Source of the DNA: Weissella muntiaci
GTDB taxonomy: Bacteria; Bacillota; Bacilli; Lactobacillales; Lactobacillaceae
Direction: 5' to 3'
Assembly: GCF_008107635.1 (NCBI RefSeq)
Contig: NZ_SDGZ01000014.1
Span: 124,001 to 188,000 of the forward strand
DNA length: 64,000 bases
This document shows positions 34,812-44,285 of the stretch, one piece after another. Every line of letters starts with the position of its first letter. Within the stretch, counting starts at the first letter, position 1. A model generated the notes under the pieces. That model was not told the origin of the DNA and did no database searches. It saw nothing but the letters and a program-made list of their open reading frames with translations. Position numbers and translations under genes: made by a program.

Positions 34812-35768
34812 CTATGGCAAATCATTACCCGCTGCGAAATAAATGTCATACCACTCTTGATTGGTTAGAGTTACCTTGTCCGCAACCATCATTTCTGATA
34901 GGCGGCTTGGAGTCATTGAACCCAATACAACCTGCATCTTAGCTGGGTGATAAGTGATAAAGGCAACTGCAATTGCATTCTTACTTACGCCGTACTTGCC
35001 TGCCAGTTCGGCTAACTTATCATTCAAAGCAGCAAATTTAGGATTGTCAATAAATGGTCCTTCAAAGAAGCCATATTGGAAAGGTGACCAAGCTTGAACA
35101 GTCATTTTCTTCAATCGTGAATAAGCTAGAATTCCACCATCATGATCAATTGAGCGCTCGTCGGACATATTAACGTGGAATTCACTATCAACCATCCCGG
35201 TGTGCATTACACCAAACTGAAGTTGATTTGCCACTAATGGCTCATCCAAAGCAGATTGAACCAATTCTACTTGCCAAGGGTTCATGTTTGAAACACCAAA
35301 ATGGCGTACCTTACCAGCGGCCTTTAATTCCCTAAATGCATCCGCAACTTGTTCTGGATCCATAAGTGTATCAGGCCGATGCAATAAGAACACATCTAAA
35401 TAATCTGTCTTTAGCCGTTGTAATTCAATCTCTGCTGCTGCAATCAAATGTTCCTTCGAAAAGTCATATCGCGGTCCTTTAAGTCCATCACCACTAATCT
35501 GACCTTTTTCAAGGATGATTCCACCCTTTGATTGGAGGAAGATATCCTCACGAGTAACGTTTAATCGTTGTAAACTCTCACCCAATGTTGTGGACGACTT
35601 CCCAGCCGCATAGATATCAGCTGTATCAAAGAAATTAATCCCATGATCCAAGGATGTTTGCACAACTGCATCAGCCTCGGCTGCTGACTTATCAGCAATT
35701 CGCATCACACCCATCGCAATATCTGGTACCTGTAATCCGGTCTTTCCTAGTTCAATCTGTTTTACCAT
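34812..35768 (-). CDS. Aldo/keto reductase (YdhF type)
   Basis: 318-aa NADPH-dependent TIM-barrel reductase with the catalytic tetrad context FFDTADIY, LQSKGG and FLLHRPDTLMDPEQVADAF, and a cofactor-binding end QVVLGSMTPSRLSEM. Start at 35768 because GGAGG lies five bases upstream (two bases for the ATG at 35771). Physiological substrate unknown. Confidence 0.9.
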   Translation of the reverse strand: MVKQIELGKTGLQVPDIAMGVMRIADKSAAEADAVVQTSLDHGINFFDTADIYAAGKSSTTLGESLQRLNVTREDIFLQSKGGIILEKGQISGDGLKGPRYDFSKEHLIAAAEIELQRLKTDYLDVFLLHRPDTLMDPEQVADAFRELKAAGKVRHFGVSNMNPWQVELVQSALDEPLVANQLQFGVMHTGMVDSEFHVNMSDERSIDHDGGILAYSRLKKMTVQAWSPFQYGFFEGPFIDNPKFAALNDKLAELAGKYGVSKNAIAVAFITYHPAKMQVVLGSMTPSRLSEMMVADKVTLTNQEWYDIYFAAGNDLP

Positions 35769-35881
35769 CATATCCTCCGTCCATCAACTTGCTTATTTTT
35801 AGTTACACTTTCATTCTACTACTTGGAAAAAGCGACCGCAAAATTTTTCGACCACTAATGAACATTATCAGTCTATAAACC

Positions 35882-37237
35882 TTACTTAACTCGTTTCAAG
35901 CCAATCCCAGTCCATGCAGAAAGCAATGAGAATACTGGTGACAACAATGCAAAGAATACAAATGGCGCGAACTCACGTACTGACACCCCTAGTGTCTGCG
36001 CCGCAAAGCTTCCTGCCACACCCCACGGAACTAAGTAGTTAATAACTGTTCCAGAATCCTCTAATGCACGACCAAGTGCTAAACGCGACAACTTCTTCTC
36101 GTCAAAAGCATTTTTCCACAACTGACCTGGCAATATAGTTGCTAAGAATTGTTCTCCAATCATGAAGTTTGCACCAATTCCAGTTAACAAAGTTCCCGTA
36201 ACAACACCTGCGCCAGTCTTAATCCGATTAATTACCGGCTTCATTACCGCCTGCATGATTTTTTGTTCTGTCAGTAATCCACCCAACGCAAGGGCCAACA
36301 TGATAATAATTACCGTTGGCATCATGGACATCATTCCCCCACGATTCAACAGACTAACTAATAACGCATTGTGTGAATCTGTCTTGAAACCATTCATTAA
36401 CGTTGCACTTAGCGCTGGTAGACTATGCTCTGTCAAGAAAAGTCCACTTGATACTGCCACATTAACTAAAAGTGTTGGAATTGCCGGAATCTTTGCCCAA
36501 ACCATCCCAATCAACAAGGTAATTGGCAAAATCGCCCACCAAGTTGGTGACAATAGGTTACTCAAATGTTGCAAATTAGCAACTGAACCATGATCATGCC
36601 CCAAGCCAATAATTGCAAAAATAATTAATGACCCACCTAACGCTGGTAAGGTAGTCCACATCAGGTTCTTTATATGGGCAAATAGGTCTGTCTCTGAAAT
36701 TGACGCGGCCAGACTAGTTGATTCTGATAATGGAGAACTTTTGTCACCAAAAATTGCACCAGATAGTACGGCTCCGGCAACAATTGCTGGATTAAAGCCT
36801 AGCGCTGTCCCAACACCCATCAAAGCAACTCCAACAGTTGCCATGGTTGTAAAAGCTGATCCAATCATTGAACCAACCATTGCTGAAATAATCAAAGCAG
36901 TTGGCAAAAACCATGTTACATTCGCCAATCTAAAGCCAATCCATAGCATTGTTGGAATAACGTTGGTCGCCATCCACAAAGCGATCAACATTCCAATTAA
37001 CAAAAACAAAAATAATGGCGCTAACGCCGTTGAAATTCCAGATAAAAGTTGTTCTTGGATTTGCGCCCAACTAGTTCGATTTAATTTTGCAAAAATCGCC
37101 ACAGCAAGCAAACTCGTCAATAAAGGCACAATCGGATCGAGCCCCAGTCCTATAATTCCAAAACTAAAAACAACTGCTAATAAAACAACTAACACAAATG
37201 CCTTGCCAAAACTTGGCGTCTTTACTTCATTTATCAT
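35882..37237 (-). CDS. NhaC-family transporter under Tyr T-box (YheL-like, predicted tyrosine carrier)
   Basis: 451-aa membrane protein with about 11-12 helices; motifs GDKSSPLSESTSLAASISETDLFAHI and GVALMGVGTALGFNP are NhaC-like. Usually called Na+/H+ antiporter, but the leader (37384-37595) is a T-box whose specifier reads TAC, and NhaC members with Tyr T-boxes have been predicted to carry tyrosine. The tyrosine role is inference. Confidence 0.82.
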   Translation of the reverse strand: MINEVKTPSFGKAFVLVVLLAVVFSFGIIGLGLDPIVPLLTSLLAVAIFAKLNRTSWAQIQEQLLSGISTALAPLFLFLLIGMLIALWMATNVIPTMLWIGFRLANVTWFLPTALIISAMVGSMIGSAFTTMATVGVALMGVGTALGFNPAIVAGAVLSGAIFGDKSSPLSESTSLAASISETDLFAHIKNLMWTTLPALGGSLIIFAIIGLGHDHGSVANLQHLSNLLSPTWWAILPITLLIGMVWAKIPAIPTLLVNVAVSSGLFLTEHSLPALSATLMNGFKTDSHNALLVSLLNRGGMMSMMPTVIIIMLALALGGLLTEQKIMQAVMKPVINRIKTGAGVVTGTLLTGIGANFMIGEQFLATILPGQLWKNAFDEKKLSRLALGRALEDSGTVINYLVPWGVAGSFAAQTLGVSVREFAPFVFFALLSPVFSLLSAWTGIGLKRVK

Positions 37238-37383
37238 ATTCTTCTCCTAATATCGATCGTCGCAATTCAATACACAATTTTGATCATCGATATCGGCTGA
37301 TCCCACCAAATGAAGTTTTAATTCTTATTTTAGATACCCCATTGCCATGCTCCAATCCTAATTGAGATTTTCCGAAATTAAAT

Positions 37384-37595
37384 AAAAAAGTCCCAGCAAC
37401 GTTAATAAACACTGCTGGGACGAATCAAAAATCCGCGGTACCACCCAAGATTATCCCTGGTAACCCACGGACCTCTCAATTAATTATTTAGACTAATTTT
37501 ATCAGTACTTCGATCTTGCTGGCCTGCGCTATTCACAGCAACCATAGCTTCTCTTACATCCAACCAGCTGATCTATTGTTTTTAAAATGATACTT
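37384..37595 (-). promoter_or_regulatory. T-box riboswitch, Tyr specifier (TAC)
   Basis: Contains the conserved T-box sequence GGTGGTACCGCG on the minus strand (37434-37446), a terminator stem GTCCCAGCA/TGCTGGGAC with a T run (37384-37421), the GATGTAAGAGAAG AG-bulge region, and a specifier GAAG-TAC (codon at 37505-37507). It senses uncharged tRNA-Tyr. Confidence 0.85.
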
Positions 37596-37620
37596 TAATT
37601 AGAAAATTATGTCAATCACC

Positions 37621-38964
37621 TTAGAAGAAATATTCCAAATCTGAGGCTAAGGATGGATATGAATATAACCGTTCACGAACTGCCTCATAGGTATCTTTAC
37701 GCTCAATTGCGTCAACAAAGTAATTAATCAATTCTTCGGCATGATTTCCAATCATTGCTGCTCCGACAATCTCTCCTGCTTGATTAAAGACAATCTTAGA
37801 AGCAACTTTACTTTCGGCTGCCCGATAGTAGCTAAACCACTCTGTCATATCGAATGTACGCACTTCGTAATCTAACATTTCAGCCGCGCTTGGAGCTACC
37901 CCAACCTCAGCAATCTTTGGTGTACCAAAAACAGTAATTGGAATCAATGGATACTTAATTGATTCTTCGTGTCCGTTTAGGACCTTCGCAATATAGCGTC
38001 CTTCAAAATATCCCGTCGTCGTCAACCTTGGTACTGGCGTGTTCGCAACATCCCCACCAGCATAAATGTGTGGATTACTTGTTCGAAGATGCTCATCCAC
38101 AATAATCCCATGCTGATTGCTTTCGACCCCAGCCTTATCCAAAGCTAGCAAATCGCTATTAGGAGTTCGTCCAACTGCTCGTACAACAAGTCCAGCTGGA
38201 ATCGTGCTACCAAAACTCAATTCCGCTGACAATCCGGCATCTGTTTTGCGGACTGCTGTCACAGTTGTATTAAAGTAAACGTGCACGCCACGGTCACTAA
38301 GTTGTTCCATTAATTCATCAGCAAAATCTGACTCAAAATCCTTTAGAATTTCGTCGCCACGGACTACCAAATGAACGTTTGCGCCTGTTGCAACAGCAAT
38401 CGAAGCAAATTCAACAGCAATGTAGCCACCACCAATAATCACAACATCCTTAGGCATTTCTGGCAAAGATAAGAATTGCTCCGAATCAGTTGTCAACTCG
38501 CCACCTTCAATTGGGAGGTCTGCAGGTCGTTGACCAACCGCAATGACATAATCATTTGCTCGAACAACTACATTTCCTGCTTCTTCATGGACTAACAGCG
38601 TTTCTTCATCTAAAAACTCAGCTTGTCCGTAGAGGTGATCAATTTGTGCTGTATCCAATGACCCAAGTGTTCTGCCTGGCATCGTATCCGTAAATTTTGC
38701 CTTGCGAGCCATTAGTTTTGGCCAATCGAGTGTAACATCCGCTATTAAACCATCATTTTGGAAAGCCAAGGCATTCTCACGAGCCTCCACACCAGCCAGC
38801 AACAGCTTCTTTGGATCGCAACCATAATTTGGACAAGTTCCGCCCCACAAATATTTTTCAATGACAACTACACTTTTACCAGCCGCCTTTAAATCTTCTG
38901 CGGCAGCCAATCCAGTTGGACCAGCACCAATAACCGCTGCATCATAATTTAATGTTGCTTCCAT
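37621..38964 (-). CDS. Pyridine nucleotide-disulfide oxidoreductase with Tyr at the catalytic-His position
   Basis: 447-aa FAD/NAD(P)H disulfide reductase: GAGPTGLAAAEDL (FAD), redox-active GGTCPNYGCDPKK, GGGYIAVEFA (NAD(P)H) and a C-terminal dimerisation domain. The usual catalytic HPT...E near the C-terminus reads YPSLASDL, so the His-Glu dyad is absent. Second gene of the Met T-box operon after an fRMsr-like protein; it may supply it with electrons (inference). Confidence 0.85.
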   Translation of the reverse strand: MEATLNYDAAVIGAGPTGLAAAEDLKAAGKSVVVIEKYLWGGTCPNYGCDPKKLLLAGVEARENALAFQNDGLIADVTLDWPKLMARKAKFTDTMPGRTLGSLDTAQIDHLYGQAEFLDEETLLVHEEAGNVVVRANDYVIAVGQRPADLPIEGGELTTDSEQFLSLPEMPKDVVIIGGGYIAVEFASIAVATGANVHLVVRGDEILKDFESDFADELMEQLSDRGVHVYFNTTVTAVRKTDAGLSAELSFGSTIPAGLVVRAVGRTPNSDLLALDKAGVESNQHGIIVDEHLRTSNPHIYAGGDVANTPVPRLTTTGYFEGRYIAKVLNGHEESIKYPLIPITVFGTPKIAEVGVAPSAAEMLDYEVRTFDMTEWFSYYRAAESKVASKIVFNQAGEIVGAAMIGNHAEELINYFVDAIERKDTYEAVRERLYSYPSLASDLEYFF

Positions 38965-38981
38965 TCTGACTGCTCCTCTTC

Positions 38982-39470
38982 TTATACGTACTGTAACAAT
39001 GCCTTCACAAAATGCTTCAAATCGTTTTCATCTTGTTCACTAAAACGATTAAATGCTGTTGAATCGATATCTAGGACACCTAAGCGCTTTCCATCTTCAT
39101 CGACCAAAGGCACCACAATTTCTGCGTTTGAAGCAGAATCACAGGCAATATGACCAGAGAAAGTATGCACATCAGCTACTCGAACAGTTTGATTCTCCTC
39201 AAAGGCTTTTCCAACAACTCCCGTTCCATTCTTAATCCGAACAACCGCAGCCTTCCCGATAAATGGCCCCAAGATCAGCTCATCTAACTTCTCATCATAA
39301 AAATAAAAGCCAGCCCAATTAACAGCCTTCAAGTTTTCAGCTAGAATTGCCGCTGCATTAGCATAATTGGCCTGTGCTAAACCTTGGCTCTGTTCGCCTT
39401 GTATCCATTCTAACAATAGTTGACTCAATAGTGGTTGTCCCGTAACTTCGTTAATTACTTGTTCTGTCAT
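38982..39470 (-). CDS. GAF-domain protein, free methionine-R-sulfoxide reductase family with lost cysteines
   Basis: 162-aa cytoplasmic protein of the fRMsr (YtsP/YebR) family: NWAGFYFYD, GPFIGKAAVVRI, NGTGVVG, HIACDSASNAEIVVPL and GVLDIDS. The enzymes normally have Cys in PACxRI and GVCG plus the catalytic Cys of IACD; here only the last remains, the other two positions are Val. Reduction of free Met-(R)-sulfoxide is therefore uncertain, although the Met T-box in front fits a methionine role. Confidence 0.85.
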   Translation of the reverse strand: MTEQVINEVTGQPLLSQLLLEWIQGEQSQGLAQANYANAAAILAENLKAVNWAGFYFYDEKLDELILGPFIGKAAVVRIKNGTGVVGKAFEENQTVRVADVHTFSGHIACDSASNAEIVVPLVDEDGKRLGVLDIDSTAFNRFSEQDENDLKHFVKALLQYV

Positions 39471-39495
39471 ATTTGTGCTCCACCTTTTCCTTTGA

Positions 39496-39765
39496 TATAA
39501 AAAAATCCCTAGTCAAATATACATTCGACTAGGGACGATTAATTCGCGGTACCACCCAAAAATCATCTAGCCATCACTGACTAGAACTCATTGACTTCAT
39601 ACAAAGTCAGAGGAAGATAACGGTCCCTAATCGTAACTCGAGCTCTCACCCTAGTTAAATCTCCAAGCTCATCTTCATCGGATTCTGATAGATGGCCTCT
39701 CACCTACTGCCACTCTCTGAACTATCAAAATTCGATTACTCTTCTCTTCAACGATTGATTGTTGA
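39496..39765 (-). promoter_or_regulatory. T-box riboswitch, Met specifier (ATG)
   Basis: T-box sequence GGTGGTACCGCG (39545-39557), terminator stem TCCCTAGTC/GACTAGGGA with seven Ts (39500-39535), and specifier GAAG-ATG-A with the codon at 39670-39672, aligned with the GAAN-codon pattern of the two Tyr leaders here. It controls the fRMsr-like gene and the oxidoreductase. Confidence 0.8.
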
Positions 39766-39804
39766 TAATCTTACTTCCTGTTAGTAATTCTGTCAAACTT
39801 TTCT

Positions 39805-40605
39805 CTAAACTTGTTCTTTAAAATGAAAATCACGATTACCAAAATTCTCAATATATTGATATAACAACAGTTCCATAATTGCTACACTCGAGATTCGAGA
39901 AGAAACATTATGTGCATTTAGATTCAACGCATCCGTAAAAATATAGAAATTCAATGCACTCAAACTTTGTAAGGTATTATTATTCGACTCTGTGATTGAT
40001 ACAATCATTGGTTGTACCTTTTGGCACTCAAAGTCATTCAACATCTGGAGCCACTCTGGATCATTCCCATCATAGGTCAAAATGAAGACCAACGATTCTG
40101 ATCGAACTTGTTTAACAGCTAATCCACGATAATCAAAATCACTTGGGAAATTCACATTAAAGCCCGCCATACTATAAATATAGTTCACATACTCCGCGGC
40201 ATGTTTGCTAATTCCTTTAGCAAATAAGTAAATATCTGGATGTTCAGCTAGCTTTGTCGTGATTCGATTTAACTTTTCAATTGGAATTACCCGAACACTT
40301 TCATAAATATTGGCTAGATATGCCTCACGATAGTCAATTTGCTCCTCTGAGAAATTTGGTTTACGTTCCTGCACTTGATTCAATGCCGTATATTTAATAA
40401 CAGTCACAAATTCGCTGTAACCTGAAAAGCCAATTTTCTTTACAAAACGCAAAAAAGTCGCTGTTGATGTGAAGGTCGCTGTCGCGGCTTCACGGATTGT
40501 CATACCTTGAATTTCATTCATGTGTTTTACAACATAATCAAGCAAATCTTGCTCATTATTGCTTAAAGAATTCAAATGATCCCTTACAACTTCAAAAAAA
40601 TCCAT
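39805..40605 (-). CDS. RpiR-family regulator of the agmatine operon
   Basis: 266-aa regulator: N-terminal RpiR HTH (about 1-75, MTIREAATATFTSTATFLRFVKKIGFSGYSEF) and C-terminal SIS domain (about 105-240) in which the usual sugar-phosphate loops are weak, so the ligand may not be a sugar phosphate. Last gene of the agu cluster, five bases after aguA2. It presumably binds the palindrome near 45417-45435 (inference). Confidence 0.85.
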   Translation of the reverse strand: MDFFEVVRDHLNSLSNNEQDLLDYVVKHMNEIQGMTIREAATATFTSTATFLRFVKKIGFSGYSEFVTVIKYTALNQVQERKPNFSEEQIDYREAYLANIYESVRVIPIEKLNRITTKLAEHPDIYLFAKGISKHAAEYVNYIYSMAGFNVNFPSDFDYRGLAVKQVRSESLVFILTYDGNDPEWLQMLNDFECQKVQPMIVSITESNNNTLQSLSALNFYIFTDALNLNAHNVSSRISSVAIMELLLYQYIENFGNRDFHFKEQV

Positions 40606-40610
40606 GTTAT

Positions 40611-41708
40611 TTACCTATCCTTTGGCAGATCTGGGGTATTAATAACGAGGGTATGTAAGCCGCCACCTCCGTTCAAAAATTCGCGTACCGGCATTGTCAA
40701 AATTTGCCGACTAGGGTAAAGTCTTTGTAATTTTTCCTGTGCAACAGCGTCCTGCGGATCATTAAACCATGGCATGATAATCACATCTGTCAAAGTTATA
40801 TAGTTGACATAAGTAGCCGTCAAACGTCGTCCTGCGTTCCTTGGCAAGCGTCCATTAATCGGGTCGACCCCGTGTGCTTCCTCATCTGTCAGATACAATG
40901 GCGTTGGCATTTGCATCTTATGAATTTTGAAAGAACGTCCTTTCGCATCAGTTGTCGAGCTTAGAATATCATATGCTCTTTGACTAATTTCAAATTGCGG
41001 ATCAGTTCGATCATCAGTCCATGTCAATACGATTTCACCTGGTGCGATAAAATTCACCATGTTATCAATGTCTCCCCCAGTTTCATCCATGAAATAACCA
41101 TCCTGCAACCAAATCACCTTTTCAATTCCAAAATAGTGCCCAAAGATTTTCTCAATTTTATTCTTGTCTAAATTTATATTCCGCCCTTCAGATAAGACAA
41201 CTTCTTCGGTTGCAATCATTGTACCTTCACCATCAACTAAAATAGCACAGCCCTCTAAGATCAACTCAGCTTTATAATAATCGATTGCCTGCAAATCAAG
41301 AACTTTTTGCGCAACCAAGTCATCTTGGTCCCACGGGAAATACAATCCATCCAACAATCCACCCCAAGCATTAAATTTAAAGTCAACTGCCTTGATTTCC
41401 CGACCATTAGTGATGTAAAAAGGTCCAGTATCTTTTAGCCAAACATCATCAAAACTCATCTCAACTACCTTGGTTTTTTGTCCAATTTGGTAATAAGCAT
41501 TTTGATATTGTTCACGCGACACTAACACGGTCACTGGTTGATACTGTGCAATTAATTCTGCTAATTTGCGAAACATCACCTGCGCTGGCTTACCGCCATC
41601 CCGCCAATTATCGCGACGCTCCGGCCACGCAAGAAAGCTTTCACTGGTCGGCTCAAATTCAGCAATTAGTCGAAAGCGCTCATTCGCTGATATCTCTGTA
41701 AGTTGCAT
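40611..41708 (-). CDS. Agmatine deiminase paralogue, catalytic residues lost (AguA2)
   Basis: 365-aa member of the porphyromonas-type peptidylarginine/agmatine deiminase family, clearly homologous to the adjacent AguA. At the active-site positions it has Asp213 instead of His (GGDIDN against NGHVDN) and Thr353 instead of the nucleophilic Cys (GGGGLHTL against GGGNIHC); WVRD is WLKD. Deimination by the known mechanism is therefore unlikely. The frame is intact and lies between aguA and rpiR, so it may be kept for a regulatory or binding role. Confidence 0.88.
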   Translation of the reverse strand: MQLTEISANERFRLIAEFEPTSESFLAWPERRDNWRDGGKPAQVMFRKLAELIAQYQPVTVLVSREQYQNAYYQIGQKTKVVEMSFDDVWLKDTGPFYITNGREIKAVDFKFNAWGGLLDGLYFPWDQDDLVAQKVLDLQAIDYYKAELILEGCAILVDGEGTMIATEEVVLSEGRNINLDKNKIEKIFGHYFGIEKVIWLQDGYFMDETGGDIDNMVNFIAPGEIVLTWTDDRTDPQFEISQRAYDILSSTTDAKGRSFKIHKMQMPTPLYLTDEEAHGVDPINGRLPRNAGRRLTATYVNYITLTDVIIMPWFNDPQDAVAQEKLQRLYPSRQILTMPVREFLNGGGGLHTLVINTPDLPKDR

Positions 41709-41792
41709 AAATAATACCCCATCTTCGCTTCAAATATTTAAACACGAAAAGGGAGGCGACTAAAACTAGTCTCGCTCCCTAAATCTAAATGC

Positions 41793-42887
41793 TTAAACTC
41801 GTGGTACTTGTTGTGTAATGCAGTGAATATTTCCGCCACCTAACAAGATTTCACGTGCCGGTACACCAACAATCTTTCGATCAGGATACAGCCGTTGCAA
41901 GGTCTCAGCAGCACGCGTATCCATTGGATCATCAAAGGTCGGATAAACAATTCCACCATTTGCCGTGTAATAGTTTACATACGATGCCGCTAGTCTCTCA
42001 CCCTCGGTCCTTGGTTGGGTACCTTCAATTACATCGACACCCTCACTCTCAGCCTTGCTAATCAAAACCGGCTTAGGTAGATAAATCTTTTCGACCTGAA
42101 TTTGACGTCCTTTAGCATCACGAGTGTTTTCCAAAATTGTTAGATTCTCTTTTGAAATTGCATACTGCGGATCCGACTCATCATCAGTCCATGCAAGCGC
42201 AACAACCCCCGGCTTAACGAAATTAGCAATATTGTCGACATGCCCATTTGTCTCGTCAAGATAGATTCCATTTTTTAGCCAAATAATCTTTTCAAGGTTC
42301 AAATGTTCCTTCAAAACTTCCTCAATCTGTTCCTTTGACAGTTGGGCGTTGCGTCCTGCCGACAAAAGACATTCTTCAGTAGTTATTAAAGTCCCTTCGC
42401 CATCTACATGAATTGAACCACCTTCAAGAATAAAATCGTCTAAGCGATAACGGTCAACTTGCTCAAGTTCACTCATCTTTTGGGCAACTCGATCATCTTT
42501 ATCCCAAGGGAAGTAAAGACCATCAACTAGACCACCCCATGCGTTGAAGGTCCAATCAATTGCACGAAGGTCGCCAGCATCATTCTTAACAAAAGTCGCT
42601 CCAGAGTCACGTACCCATGAATCGTTGTTTGAAATTTCAACTACTTCAACTTGGTCAGGCAACATATGACGTGCATTTTGATATTGCTCATCACTAACAC
42701 CCACAATCACATGCTCAAATTCGCTAATCACTGTTGCTACATCGACAAACACCCTTTGGGCTGGCTTAGCTCCATTTCGCCAGTTATCTGTTCGCTCTGG
42801 CCACAAAATATAAACTTCTTTGTGTGCCTCAAACTCACCGGGCATCCGATAACCATCTTTTTTAGGTGTTGAATATAAAGTTCTCAT
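41793..42887 (-). CDS. aguA: Agmatine deiminase
   Basis: Hydrolyses agmatine to N-carbamoylputrescine and ammonia. 364 aa with all expected catalytic positions: Asp94 (WVRDSG), Glu155 (ILEGGSIH), His216 and Asp218 (NGHVDN) and the nucleophile Cys356 ([11 protein letters not shown]). Third gene of the agu operon, two bases after aguD. Provides ammonia and acid resistance in lactic acid bacteria. Confidence 0.96.
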   Translation of the reverse strand: MRTLYSTPKKDGYRMPGEFEAHKEVYILWPERTDNWRNGAKPAQRVFVDVATVISEFEHVIVGVSDEQYQNARHMLPDQVEVVEISNNDSWVRDSGATFVKNDAGDLRAIDWTFNAWGGLVDGLYFPWDKDDRVAQKMSELEQVDRYRLDDFILEGGSIHVDGEGTLITTEECLLSAGRNAQLSKEQIEEVLKEHLNLEKIIWLKNGIYLDETNGHVDNIANFVKPGVVALAWTDDESDPQYAISKENLTILENTRDAKGRQIQVEKIYLPKPVLISKAESEGVDVIEGTQPRTEGERLAASYVNYYTANGGIVYPTFDDPMDTRAAETLQRLYPDRKIVGVPAREILLGGGNIHCITQQVPRV

Positions 42888-42889
42888 TA

Positions 42890-44254
42890 TTAAATTTCCT
42901 TTCCCTTGTGTTGCTCAGCTATCCTTACGACTAACTCACCCACTACAAAGACAATTATCGTTCCTATCAAAATTGGTCGTTTACTAGATAATTCGTCGCT
43001 AGAACCATTCAATGGTACAGCTGTCAAAATAATCGTGATGATTAACAGTACTTCTGGAATCCATGTCATTAAATTGATCATAAGCTTACCACCCGGCACC
43101 TTGAATGGTCGCTCACGTGTCGCATCATCCCGTCGTAACTTCCAAAATGCCGGAAACATCATTGTGTATGAAACTAGCAAGGCAATCACATTCAGTGAGA
43201 AGAAGGCCCAAAAAATATCTGGATTGGGAATAAATGGTGCCGCAATTACCAAAACTGTCGCAACAATTCCATTCAAATATCCTGCACCAATTGGCATACC
43301 ATTTTTATCTTCTTTACCGAATAAACTTGGCAAAGCATGATCTTTTGCCGCATAGTCCGCAACGTAATTGACTCCCAAGGCCCATGAGATCATTTCTGAA
43401 AGGAGGTTATACATGAACAACACGCCGATCAAAACAACGAACCAGTTCATATGACCAACTAACTGAATAAAGCTATCCAATAAACCACCTGAAGCGGAAA
43501 GTTGACTCGTAGGAATTGCCACACTCATTCCAAATGACGCTAGGAGATAGAAGAGTACGATCAGCCCCCCACCATAAATGATTGCTTTAGGGATTTGTCG
43601 TTTTGGGTCTGTCATATCGTCAGCCATCGTCGCCACCACTTCAAATCCTAAGAAATTAAAGATGATTACCGACAGGTTGCTCAGGCTACTTAGATTAAAC
43701 GCTGGCAACAGATTCTTTGGTGCAAAACTATTGGCAACACCGTGCGTCATTGCCACATGAATCCCTAAAATCGCCAACGATAAAATGATAAAAATTTTCC
43801 CAATCGCCGCAATGTTCATAATCCATTTACTCTCAGAAACTGGCTTATTTCCCGCAAATACAGTTCCCCAGACAAACAGTAATTGGATTCCAACATTAAC
43901 CGGCGTACTCAGGTGAATTCCTAAGATTTGCTCACCAACTTGAACAAACAAAACTGCCAAACTTGCCATCCAAATTGGATAATTTACCCAGTATGCCCAC
44001 GCGAGGCGACCGCCCCAACGAGAGCCAAATGCTTGCTTCACCCAATCATACAACCCGCCTTCACCAGCATAAGTTGTTCCCAACTCTGATGATATCAAAC
44101 CATACGGAATAAAGAATAAAATAAGGAGGAAAATCCACCAGAAAAACTGTGAATTTCCAATTGCAGCTGCAGGCGCGACAGATTCGACAACCATGACAAC
44201 AACAACTGCCATCAAGACTGCATCGAAAAGCCGAAACTTCTTCTTCTCTTTCAT
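42890..44254 (-). CDS. aguD: Agmatine/putrescine antiporter
   Basis: 454-aa APC-superfamily carrier with 12 predicted helices that exchanges agmatine for putrescine. The start at 44254 has GAGGG eight bases upstream; the TTG at 44269 is not supported. Typical APC segments are [12 protein letters not shown] and [14 protein letters not shown]. Lies between aguB and aguA. Confidence 0.92.
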   Translation of the reverse strand: MKEKKKFRLFDAVLMAVVVVMVVESVAPAAAIGNSQFFWWIFLLILFFIPYGLISSELGTTYAGEGGLYDWVKQAFGSRWGGRLAWAYWVNYPIWMASLAVLFVQVGEQILGIHLSTPVNVGIQLLFVWGTVFAGNKPVSESKWIMNIAAIGKIFIILSLAILGIHVAMTHGVANSFAPKNLLPAFNLSSLSNLSVIIFNFLGFEVVATMADDMTDPKRQIPKAIIYGGGLIVLFYLLASFGMSVAIPTSQLSASGGLLDSFIQLVGHMNWFVVLIGVLFMYNLLSEMISWALGVNYVADYAAKDHALPSLFGKEDKNGMPIGAGYLNGIVATVLVIAAPFIPNPDIFWAFFSLNVIALLVSYTMMFPAFWKLRRDDATRERPFKVPGGKLMINLMTWIPEVLLIITIILTAVPLNGSSDELSSKRPILIGTIIVFVVGELVVRIAEQHKGKEI

Positions 44255-44285
44255 GATTATGTCCCTCAATCCTCCAATGGATTAT

